From the NCBI RefSeq assembly GCF_003634045.1, contig NZ_RBIM01000005.1:310001-374000 (forward strand): DNA of 64,000 bases. The letters run 5' to 3'. Both the position numbers and the translations under genes were made by a program. Source of the DNA: Maricaulis maris (GTDB lineage: Bacteria; Pseudomonadota; Alphaproteobacteria; Caulobacterales; Maricaulaceae). Below the pieces are notes generated by a model. It saw nothing but the letters and a program-made list of their open reading frames with translations. It did no database searches and was not told where the DNA came from. Each line of letters opens with the position of its first letter. Position 1 is the first letter of the stretch. Below are positions 44,487-52,315 of the stretch, in pieces.

Positions 44487-44697
44487 GCTGTCGGACGCTC
44501 TTCCAGCGCTCGGCCTCCTTCGTCCTGTCGCCATTGGGAAGAAGAGGGCGCGGGTCATCACCCGGACGAGGAAAGGCGGCGGGACGCGAAGCGGCGAGGC
44601 GGAGCGGGTGACCGTTGGGCGGCGGCACAACGCGAGCGCATCCCACCCCTTCCGGCCCTTCGGGCCACCTTCGACGTCAAGGGGAAGGGTTTTTTGA
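44487..44697. repeat. Structured GC-rich intergenic element of unknown type
   Basis: Between the kduD terminator and the TRAP gene stop lie about 210 bases packed with inverted repeats. These are CGGGT-CATC-ACCCG near 44554, GGCCC-TTC-GGGCC at 44654-44666, and an enclosing CCCTTCC (44647-44653) / GGAAGGG (44683-44689) pair followed by T6. No reading frame is convincing. The look is that of a dispersed extragenic repeat or a second bidirectional termination structure, but no second copy occurs in this window. Confidence 0.35.
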
Positions 44698-44716
44698 GCG
44701 GGTTTGTCGCTCGACC

Positions 44717-45997
44717 TCAACGCATCAGATTGACCAGACCCATGGACAGGGCGGGGAAATAGGTGACGGCCATCAGGGCGACGAACAGGGCGCCATAGAA
44801 CGGCCAGATCGTCTTGACGGTCTCTTCCACCTTCACCTTGCCGATTGCGGCACCCACGAAAAGGACCGAGCCGACCGGCGGGGTGACCAGGCCGATGCCC
44901 AGATTGAGCATCATGACGACGCCGAACTGGACCGGGTCCATGCCGAGATCGACCACGATGGGCAGGAAGATCGGGGTGGTGATCACGATCAGTGGCGACA
45001 TGTCCATGAAGGTGCCGAGCACCAGCAGGATCAGATTGATGATCAGCAGGATGAGGATCGGATTGTCGGTCACCGTGGTGATCAGGCTGGCCAGTTGCGA
45101 GGGCGCTTCCAAGAGGGCCAGCATCCAGCCGAAACCGGAGGCCGAGCCGATGATCAGCAGCACCATGGCGGTCGTCTTGACGGCCTGGATGGCGGCATCA
45201 AGGAAGGCGCGCGGGCCCATCGAGCGGTAGAGCAGGGCGGCGACCGCGACGGTGTAGAGCACCGCGACGGCGGAGGATTCGGTGGCCGTGAAAAAGCCAC
45301 CGAGCACGCCGCCGACGATGATGATGGCGGTGAACAGGCCGGGCAGGGCCATGATGAAGGCGCGCAGGAACGCCATCCAGCCGGGGAATTCACCCTTGGG
45401 ATAGCCACGCTTCACCGCCACCAGCCAGGCGGCAACCATCAAGGTCGCACCCGTCAGGAGGCCCGGCACGATCCCGCCCACGAAGAGCTCGCCGATCGAC
45501 ACGCCGACGCCGGCAGCGGCAGCATAGATGATCATGTTGTGCGAGGGCGGGATCAACAGGCCGCAAACGGCGGAGGTCGAGGTCACGTTGACGGCATAGT
45601 CGGCATCATAGCCGCGCTCGCGCATCATCGGCATCAGGGTCGAACCCATCGCCGAGACGCTGGCGATGGCCGAGCCGGAGACGGCCCCGAACAACATCGA
45701 CGCGCCGACATCGACCTGTCCCAGCCCGCCTCGTGATCGCCCGAAGGCGGCTTCCGCGACATGGACCAGGCGTTCGGCGATGCCGGACCGGTGCATGAGT
45801 TCACCGGCGAAGACAAAGAAGGGGATGGCCATCAGCGAGAAAATGCTCATCCCGCCCGCCATGCGCTGGAAGACGGCGATGGCCGGCATGTCCATCATGA
45901 AGAAGGTGATGAGGGTCGCGCCGAGCAGGGAGAAGGCAACCGGCACGCCGATGATCAGCAGGAAAACAAGGGTGCCGAGGAGGACTGACAATTCCAT
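44717..45997 (-). CDS. TRAP transporter, large permease (DctM-like)
   Basis: The 426-residue inner-membrane protein carries about 12 hydrophobic segments of the DctM family and the conserved AIPFFVFAGELMHRSGIAERLV, SAMGSTLMPMMRERGYDADYA and IPPSHNMIIYAAAAGVGVSIG. It is the ion-coupled channel of a tripartite importer. With the adjacent small permease (3-base gap) and substrate-binding protein it would bring sugar acids, here probably galacturonate or unsaturated digalacturonate, across the inner membrane using a Na+ gradient. The substrate is inferred from the locus. Confidence 0.94.
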   Translation of the reverse strand: MELSVLLGTLVFLLIIGVPVAFSLLGATLITFFMMDMPAIAVFQRMAGGMSIFSLMAIPFFVFAGELMHRSGIAERLVHVAEAAFGRSRGGLGQVDVGASMLFGAVSGSAIASVSAMGSTLMPMMRERGYDADYAVNVTSTSAVCGLLIPPSHNMIIYAAAAGVGVSIGELFVGGIVPGLLTGATLMVAAWLVAVKRGYPKGEFPGWMAFLRAFIMALPGLFTAIIIVGGVLGGFFTATESSAVAVLYTVAVAALLYRSMGPRAFLDAAIQAVKTTAMVLLIIGSASGFGWMLALLEAPSQLASLITTVTDNPILILLIINLILLVLGTFMDMSPLIVITTPIFLPIVVDLGMDPVQFGVVMMLNLGIGLVTPPVGSVLFVGAAIGKVKVEETVKTIWPFYGALFVALMAVTYFPALSMGLVNLMR

Positions 45998-46000
45998 GGT

Positions 46001-46495
46001 TCAGGACTCCGCGTCGCCGGCAATGGCCGGATTGAGCTGTTCGAGAATATTTTCCAGCGCGAAGAGGCTGATCAACACGCCGCTGATCGGCAGCGGCAGA
46101 TAGGCAAAGCCGCGCGAGATACCGAGCGTCGGAATGGCATGCTCCCAGGTTCGCAGGATCAATTCTCCGCCCCAAAAGGCCATGGCGCCACCGACCAGGG
46201 CGACGATGAGGTGGGACAGGAGTTGCAGGCGGTGCGGCCATCGGCCGGGCAGGTTGTCGGCGAAGGCGGATATCCGGATATGGAAACCTTCCTTGACCCC
46301 GGCCGCCGCGGCGAAACTGACAAACCAGATCATCAGGACAAGCGAGGCCTGTTCGGACCAGGACGGGCTGGCATTGAGCACATAGCGGGCGAAAACCTGC
46401 CAGCCGATGATCAGTGTCATGACCGCCAGGCCGATACCGCCGAGCAGCAGCAGTGACCGGCTGGCGAAATTGAGGAGATTGGCGAAAGCACGCAT
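46001..46495 (-). CDS. TRAP transporter, small permease (DctQ-like)
   Basis: This 164-residue protein has four hydrophobic helices and the DctQ-type AVMTLIIGWQVFARYVLNASPSW near the first loop, followed by WSEQASLVLMIWFVSFAAAAG. It connects the binding protein to the large permease. Its ATG overlaps the stop of the binding-protein gene (ATGA), so the three parts are co-translated. Confidence 0.92.
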   Translation of the reverse strand: MRAFANLLNFASRSLLLLGGIGLAVMTLIIGWQVFARYVLNASPSWSEQASLVLMIWFVSFAAAAGVKEGFHIRISAFADNLPGRWPHRLQLLSHLIVALVGGAMAFWGGELILRTWEHAIPTLGISRGFAYLPLPISGVLISLFALENILEQLNPAIAGDAES

Positions 46496-47478
46496 CAGGC
46501 ATCGCCCCCGAGATTGCGGACATCCTCGACCAGGCGGCGTTGGACATCGGTGACCACGAAACGGTCCCAGACGCTTTCCATGCGGTCTGAAAAGGCGGTG
46601 ATGTCACCGATCTCGTTCGCTTCCACGCCACCGGCCAGCACCCGTTCGCGCGCGTCGGAAACGCGGGCATCCCAGATTTGACGCATGACTGGCACACTGT
46701 CGCGGGCGGCCTGCTGGAAGATCGCCTGGTCTTCGCCGGACAAGCGGTCCCAGCGGTGTTTCGACATCACCAGGATTTCCGGTGCCATGACATGGCGGCT
46801 GAGGCTGTAATAGCGCGCGGCCTCGAAATGACGGGTCGTCTCATAGGAGGGCCAATTGTTTTCGGCCCCGTCGATCACGCCCTGCACCAGGCCCTGATAG
46901 ACTTCGCCGAAGGACATCGGGGTCGGGTTGGCGCCGAGCGCCTCGACCATGGCGACGTAGAGATCGGAGTTTTGCACCCGGATCTTCATGCCGCGCAGAT
47001 CGTCCGGCGTGTTGATCGGGTGGCGGGTATTGTAAAAGCTGCGGGCGCCACTGTCGTAAAAGCAAAGTCCGACCAGCCCGTGCGGGCGCAGGGCGTCGAG
47101 AATGGCCTGGCCCGGCGCGCCGTCGAGCGAGGCGCGCATGTGGTCGATGGAGTTGAACAGGAAGGGCAGGCTGGGGACGATGGTCTCATTGGCGATCGAG
47201 TTGAGTGGCGCCAGATTGACCCGGTTGAGGTCGAGCGCGCCGAACACGGTCAGCTCCAGCGTGTCGCGTTCCGAGCCGAGCTGGGCCCCGGCGAAGATTT
47301 TCACCCGCTGACGACCGCCGGTGCGTTCCTCGACCATACGGGCCATGGCTTCAACGCCTTGGACTGTCGGGTAGTCAGCGACATGGGCGTCGGCGGAATA
47401 AAGCGGCCGGTCGGCTTGTCCGCAGCCGGCAACAGCCGCGGCCGCCCCCGTCGCGATGAGGTGTCTGCGATTGATCAT
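46495..47478 (-). CDS. TRAP transporter, substrate-binding protein (DctP family)
   Basis: The 327-residue binding protein delivers substrate to the DctQM permease. A twin-arginine-like start (MINRRHLIATG) leads to a lipobox VAGC with Cys19, so it may be a lipid-anchored protein, unusual for soluble TRAP receptors. Family features are NTPDDLRGMKIRVQNSDLY, which includes the carboxylate-binding arginine, MSFGEVYQGLVQGVIDGAE and the NNWPSYETTRHFEAA loop. This resembles uronate-binding TRAP receptors. The gene follows the pectate lyase gene by 30 bases on the same strand and has a GGAGG ribosome site, so lyase and importer probably share an mRNA. Confidence 0.92.
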   Translation of the reverse strand: MINRRHLIATGAAAAVAGCGQADRPLYSADAHVADYPTVQGVEAMARMVEERTGGRQRVKIFAGAQLGSERDTLELTVFGALDLNRVNLAPLNSIANETIVPSLPFLFNSIDHMRASLDGAPGQAILDALRPHGLVGLCFYDSGARSFYNTRHPINTPDDLRGMKIRVQNSDLYVAMVEALGANPTPMSFGEVYQGLVQGVIDGAENNWPSYETTRHFEAARYYSLSRHVMAPEILVMSKHRWDRLSGEDQAIFQQAARDSVPVMRQIWDARVSDARERVLAGGVEANEIGDITAFSDRMESVWDRFVVTDVQRRLVEDVRNLGGDA

Positions 47479-47508
47479 GATCCCTCCCCAGGGTCTGGTC
47501 CGTGCCGG

Positions 47509-49023
47509 CTACTCAACGAGTCCGTTCAGCCAGTCCTCCAGTTCAGTATACCCGTTGCCGTCGGCGTCATGCGAGCCGTCTTGCGGATTTTCGGGGTCGA
47601 GACCGCGGGCGGTTTCCCACGCATCGGGCATGCCATCGCTATCGCTGTCGGTGCGCGCAGGCTCTGAAGGCAGGTCGGGCCAGCCACCGACTTCTTCCTC
47701 TGATGAGATGATCCGGCCTGTGCCGTTGAGCACGTCATTGATGATGCGTTGGTCGGCTGCGTCGCGCCAATGCGAGGCGCCGGCGCCCGCCAGGACCGCC
47801 GCATAGGCTTCGTCGGCGGTGTCGGTGCGGATGAAATCAGCCTCATAGGGCTCATCAACCCAGCTCAGATCATGCGCCGCCGAGCGCAGCATGGGGCGTT
47901 GCTCGCGCAGCTCGCCATCCATCGTATTGCCGGAGAAATGGGCGCGCCCTGTTGTGTTGCGCATGTAGAAAATGACCGGGCCGAGCGTTTGCGGACCCTG
48001 GACATAGGCATTGTTGATGAAGTTGTAGTGCGCGACCGAGGCCGGATCGAGATCGGTGCCGGCGGCATGATGATAGTCGGTGCCTTCGCGCCCGTAGAGC
48101 GGGTCCTGGTTCAGACCAAGATGCTGGGAGGGGTCGAACTCGGCGCTGGCCGGGACCCAGTCCCAGAAGTCCGTCTCGGCGCCATGTCCCCAATTGTAAA
48201 AGACATTATTGCGGAAATCGAGGAAGAGTCCGTCGGGATCGTCGAACGGTGTCGCGTAATTGCCGATGCGGGGCATGCGCGAGTTGTGGTTGGCCCACAG
48301 ATTGTGATGCCAGGAATAGCGGGCGCCATTATTGCCGCGGATCAGGCTGCCATAGGCGCGGTCGCCCTTTTCATGACCGGCCTGGTAAAGGCCTTCGGCC
48401 ATGATCGACCATTGCACCGTCAGATTGGTCAGGTGTTTCTGCCCTGGCGTGCCGCGATAACTTTGCGACGAGGACAGGGTCTCGTCGATCGCCCAGCTGG
48501 TCGAGACGTGGTCGAGAATGATGTCAGAGCCGCCGACGATCGAGATGGCGTCATCCTCGACATGGCTGGCGCCGCCGATCCGCGAGCGGATATAACGGAT
48601 CACCACATGATTGGCGTGCACCTGCAGTGGATAGTCGCGCAGGGCAATGCCAGCGCCGGGTGCCGACTGGCCGGCGATGGTGATGTAGTCATTGAGCACC
48701 CGCAACGGGCTTTCCAGCTGGATCGTGCCGGAGACGGCAAAGACGATGGTACGCGGCCCGTCAGCCTCGACGCCTTCGCGCAGCGAGCCGGGACCTGAAT
48801 CGCCCAAGTGGGTGACCGTGTAAACGTCGCCGCCGCGACCGCCGCGGCTGAAACGGCCGAAGCCGTCAGCGCCCGGGAAGGCGATCTGCTGGCCGTCGGC
48901 CACGGTGGGCGGTGCAACGGGAGGCGCAGTGTCATCGGCAGAAAAGTTTGTGGTCAACGCATCAATGTGACCGCAACCAGTCGCCACGGCGCAAACGCCA
49001 ACGAGCAAAGCGCTTCTGAACAT
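47509..49023 (-). CDS. Pectate lyase (PL1-like), lipoprotein
   Basis: The 504-residue protein is a right-handed beta-helix polysaccharide lyase. The start AFPGADGFGRFSRGGRGGDVY, VTHLGDSGPGSLREGV, the stacked turns IRYIRSRIGG and ILDHVSTSWAIDE, and WHHNLWANHNSRMPR are typical of PL1-type pectate lyases that cleave polygalacturonate to 4,5-unsaturated products. Residues 1-17 form a lipoprotein signal (VATGC, Cys17). A C-terminal stretch DSDSDGMPDAWETARGLDP is a calcium-binding thrombospondin-3-like motif common in this subfamily. The ATG at 49023 has an AGGAG site. It heads a leftward operon with the TRAP genes, under an operator-like site at 49123-49140. Confidence 0.9.
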   Translation of the reverse strand: MFRSALLVGVCAVATGCGHIDALTTNFSADDTAPPVAPPTVADGQQIAFPGADGFGRFSRGGRGGDVYTVTHLGDSGPGSLREGVEADGPRTIVFAVSGTIQLESPLRVLNDYITIAGQSAPGAGIALRDYPLQVHANHVVIRYIRSRIGGASHVEDDAISIVGGSDIILDHVSTSWAIDETLSSSQSYRGTPGQKHLTNLTVQWSIMAEGLYQAGHEKGDRAYGSLIRGNNGARYSWHHNLWANHNSRMPRIGNYATPFDDPDGLFLDFRNNVFYNWGHGAETDFWDWVPASAEFDPSQHLGLNQDPLYGREGTDYHHAAGTDLDPASVAHYNFINNAYVQGPQTLGPVIFYMRNTTGRAHFSGNTMDGELREQRPMLRSAAHDLSWVDEPYEADFIRTDTADEAYAAVLAGAGASHWRDAADQRIINDVLNGTGRIISSEEEVGGWPDLPSEPARTDSDSDGMPDAWETARGLDPENPQDGSHDADGNGYTELEDWLNGLVE

Positions 49024-49122
49024 TCGTCTCTCCTCCCGGACGGTCGAGAATTGCCTCTGACCGCCTCCCATTCGTGCCGCTCATTGTTGCTTGCGGCTTG
49101 ATCTTGAGGGAATACCGTGAAA

Positions 49123-49140
49123 AATGACACCGGTTTCCTT
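49123..49140. promoter_or_regulatory. Candidate LacI operator between pectate lyase and hydratase genes
   Basis: AATGACACCGGTTTCCTT has a perfect left arm and core. It lies 100 bases from the pectate lyase ATG and 95 bases from the hydratase start, within the only divergent gap here. A degenerate companion (AACCGTAACCGATATCGA, 49148-49165) is 25 bases further. Confidence 0.65.
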
Positions 49141-49234
49141 GTTTGGAACCGTAACCGATATCGAGTGAGGCGCAAGCCCCTTCGTCAGAGTAACTCGCCG
49201 GCCGACAAGGCGAGGAAAATCAGGGAAAATCGAC

Positions 49235-50083
49235 TTGACGCCCAATCAGAAAACCATCTCGGAAGCCTTCATTGACGCACGTCAGGCGGGGGCCGGATTG
49301 CGCGACTATCCCGGTCAATTGCCGGCGACGCTCGCGGACGCCTACGCGATCCAGGACCAGTCCATTTCGCGCTGGCCCGATCGTGTTGACGGCTGGAAAA
49401 TCGGACTGGTGCCGCCGGAGTTTCGCGGTCCTGTCGGTGCCGAGCGTCTGGTCGGTCCGATCTTTGCCAACCTGATCCGTGATCACGCGATCGGCCAGGT
49501 CCATGACATGCCGGTTTTCGCCGATGGTTTCGCCGCGGTGGAAGCGGAATTCATCTTCGTGCTTGGCAAGCCGGTCCCGGTCGGCACCAAGATCACGCCG
49601 GAACTGACCCGCGATGTGGCTGGCCGGCTTCATGTCGGCGTCGAGATCGCTTCGAGCCCCTTCCCGGGTATCAATGATCTCGGACCGATTTGCGTTGTGA
49701 CCGATTTCGGCAATAATTTCGGCCTCATCGTCGGGCCGGAGATCGCCGACTGGCAGTCGCGCAGCTGGGCGGATCTGCCGGCTCGGGTCGTCATCAATGG
49801 TGATGAGGTCGGCGCGACCACCGCTTCTGCCTTGCCCGGCGGGCCGATCGGCGCGCTCGAATTCATCCTGCGCCTGATGCAGGAACGCGGGATCGCGCTC
49901 GACGCGGGCAGCCATATCTCGACCGGCGCCGTGACCGGCGTCCATCAGGCCAAGGTGGGTGATACCAGCCGCGTCAGCTTCGGTGAGTTCGGCGAGATCG
50001 AGCTCGGCCTGTCTCCGCTCCGCTCCGACTGGCTTGGCCTGCCGGCAGGGCAACGGGCTGCGGTGCGCCCCACCGGCTCTTAG
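49235..50083 (+). CDS. Fumarylacetoacetate-hydrolase-fold hydratase (2-keto-4-pentenoate hydratase-like)
   Basis: The 282-residue protein belongs to the MhpD-like branch of the FAH superfamily. It shows GWKIGLVPP near the N-terminus, the acidic metal ligands around AVEAEFIFVLG, VGVEIASS, and the GSHISTGAVTG segment. Members hydrate, dehydrate or decarboxylate 2-keto acids. In a uronate locus behind a shared operator it could act on a 2-keto-3-deoxy sugar acid, a non-standard step that the sequence does not prove. The start is a TTG at 49235 with AGGGA eight bases upstream; no ATG or GTG fits. Downstream genes on the same strand follow with gaps of 82 and 56 bases. Confidence 0.78.
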   Translation: MTPNQKTISEAFIDARQAGAGLRDYPGQLPATLADAYAIQDQSISRWPDRVDGWKIGLVPPEFRGPVGAERLVGPIFANLIRDHAIGQVHDMPVFADGFAAVEAEFIFVLGKPVPVGTKITPELTRDVAGRLHVGVEIASSPFPGINDLGPICVVTDFGNNFGLIVGPEIADWQSRSWADLPARVVINGDEVGATTASALPGGPIGALEFILRLMQERGIALDAGSHISTGAVTGVHQAKVGDTSRVSFGEFGEIELGLSPLRSDWLGLPAGQRAAVRPTGS

Positions 50084-50165
50084 GTGTTGCGTCCCCGGGG
50101 CGTGCAGACAGGTCCCGGAAACGGTGCTACCTGTCTGGCAACGCAGTGTTTCGGGGGAGAAATCG

Positions 50166-52259
50166 ATGAGCGTCACCACCAAGCCGATCTGGGCCAGCCT
50201 GATCCTGGCTGCCACCTTGGCCGCCTGTAGCCAACCGACCGAAACCGGCCCGGCCGGCGCCGATGCGGTGTCGGGCACAGCAACAAGCGAGAGCGCCCCG
50301 GAAGCCGGGCGCTTCACCATCCTGGTCGGCGGAACCGAGATCGGCGCCCTGGAGATTTTGCCCTCCGAAGACGGCTATGCGGTCGAGTACGAATACCGCA
50401 ATAACGGCCGCGGCCCGACCATCACCGAAAGCATCGCGCTGGACGAGGCCGGCCTGCCGGTCGACTGGACGATCTCCGGCGCTTCGACCTTCGGCAATCC
50501 GATTGACGAGAGCTATGCCTATGTCGACAGCGAGGCGCGCTGGCAGGACGCCACCGGCAGCGATCAGGCCTTGCCCGAGGGCGACGCCTTCTATGTGCCG
50601 CAGGACGCCAGCCCCTATTGGCTCGCCATTGCAGCGCGGGCCCTGATGGCGCGCGACGACATGACGATCCCGGCCCTGCCCGGCGGCGAGCTGCGGTTGG
50701 CCGAGATCGATCAGCTCACGGTGAGCAATGGCGAAACAAGCCGCAATGTCACGACCTATGCCCTGTCCGGAACCAGCGAGAACCCGACCTATTTCCTGAT
50801 GGATGATCGCGCCTTTTTCGGCCTGATCACGCCGGGTTTTGCCATACTGGAAGCCGGGTATGAAGGTGAGGATGAGCGCTTGCGTGCCCTGGCCGCAGGC
50901 TATGGCGCGAGTCGTTTCTCCGAAATCCAGGCGCGGGTCGCGCATGACTATGACGGGCCGGTGCGCATCCGCAATGTCCGCGTTTTTGATCCACAGACAC
51001 TGAGCCTGGGCGAGCCGGTTTCGGTGGTTGTCGAGGGCGAGCACATCACCGCGATCGATACGCTGGATGTGGCGACGCAGGCCGGTGAGACGGAGATTGA
51101 CGGGGCCGGTGGATCGTTGATCCCGGGCCTGTTCGAAATGCATGCCCATATGGGCGAGACCAGCGCTTTCCTGAACATTGCCGCCGGTGTCACCAGCGTT
51201 CGTGACATGGGCAATAACAATGCCGTTCTTGATGAGTTGATCGGACGGATCGAGGCGGGCGAAGTCGCCGGGCCGCGTGTCCACCGCAGCGGCTTCATCG
51301 AGGGGCGCAGCCCGTTCAGTTCCAATAACGGCATTCTCGTCGCCAGCGAGGAGGAGGCTGTGGCCGCCGTTGAGACCTATGCGGCGAGCGGCGATTTCAT
51401 CCAGGTGAAAGTCTACAACTCGATGAATCCGGACTGGGTTCCGGCGGTTATCGAGGCGGCTCACGCCAATGGTCTGCGCGTTGCCGGCCATGTCCCGGCC
51501 TTCACCAATGCCAATTCGATGATCGCGGCCGGTTATGACGAGATGACCCATATCAACCAGATCATGCTGGGTTGGGTGCTCGAGGAGGGCGAGGATACGC
51601 GCTCCCTGCTGCGTCTCACCGCGTTGCGCCGCCTGCCGGCCCTCGATCTCAACAGTGAAGCGGTACAGGCAACCATTGCGGCGATGGCAGCCAATGGCAC
51701 GGCGGTCGACCCGACCTATGCCATCCATGAAGCCCTGCTCCTGTCGCGCAATGGCGAGGTCTCGCCGGGCGTGGTCGACTATATCGACAATATGCCGGTC
51801 GATACCCAGCGCGGCGCCCGCAGTGCCTGGGCCGATATCGCGACGCCCGAGGATGATGCCAATTATCGCGGCGCGTTCGACCAGATCACCGAAACCCTGA
51901 GGATGATGCGCGAGGCCGGTATCTTCATCGTGCCGGGCACCGATCTGGGTGGGTCTTTCGCCTATCACCGTGAACTGGAACTCTATCAGAATATCGGCAT
52001 GACCCCGGCCGAGATCATCGCCTGGGGTGGTCATGGCATGGCCGAATATCTCGGCGTCGATGACGAACTCGGCACGATTGCACCGGGCATGCTGGCTGAC
52101 TTCTTCCTGGTCCCGGGCGATCCGACCGTCGATTTCAGGGAGCTCAAGACGATCGCGCTCGTCTCTGCCAATGGGGTCTTCTACTATCCGACGGAGATTT
52201 ATCCGGAATTCGGGATCCAGCCATTCACGGACCTGCCGGCCATTTCGCAGCCGCGCTAG
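50166..52259 (+). CDS. Amidohydrolase-family lipoprotein with a long N-terminal extension
   Basis: The 697-residue protein has a lipoprotein signal (lipobox LAAC, Cys21), then about 270 residues with no recognised domain, rich in beta-type sequence and acidic residues. A metal-dependent amidohydrolase barrel follows. Its ligands are visible: HAHMGET, the lysine in FIQVKVYN, AGHVPAF, MTHINQ and the aspartate in PGTDLGGSF. The C-terminal GTIAPGMLADFFLVPGDP is a standard amidohydrolase ending. Related enzymes include imidazolonepropionase-like and Xaa-Pro dipeptidase-like hydrolases, often peptidases at the cell surface. The ATG has a GGGGGAGAA site. A link to pectin use is not evident beyond position. 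Confidence 0.82.
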   Translation: MSVTTKPIWASLILAATLAACSQPTETGPAGADAVSGTATSESAPEAGRFTILVGGTEIGALEILPSEDGYAVEYEYRNNGRGPTITESIALDEAGLPVDWTISGASTFGNPIDESYAYVDSEARWQDATGSDQALPEGDAFYVPQDASPYWLAIAARALMARDDMTIPALPGGELRLAEIDQLTVSNGETSRNVTTYALSGTSENPTYFLMDDRAFFGLITPGFAILEAGYEGEDERLRALAAGYGASRFSEIQARVAHDYDGPVRIRNVRVFDPQTLSLGEPVSVVVEGEHITAIDTLDVATQAGETEIDGAGGSLIPGLFEMHAHMGETSAFLNIAAGVTSVRDMGNNNAVLDELIGRIEAGEVAGPRVHRSGFIEGRSPFSSNNGILVASEEEAVAAVETYAASGDFIQVKVYNSMNPDWVPAVIEAAHANGLRVAGHVPAFTNANSMIAAGYDEMTHINQIMLGWVLEEGEDTRSLLRLTALRRLPALDLNSEAVQATIAAMAANGTAVDPTYAIHEALLLSRNGEVSPGVVDYIDNMPVDTQRGARSAWADIATPEDDANYRGAFDQITETLRMMREAGIFIVPGTDLGGSFAYHRELELYQNIGMTPAEIIAWGGHGMAEYLGVDDELGTIAPGMLADFFLVPGDPTVDFRELKTIALVSANGVFYYPTEIYPEFGIQPFTDLPAISQPR

Positions 52260-52315
52260 GATCAGGCTTGCCGTGTCGGTCCGGTGTCGGGAATCATCGG
52301 GCCGGGAGGGGTGTG

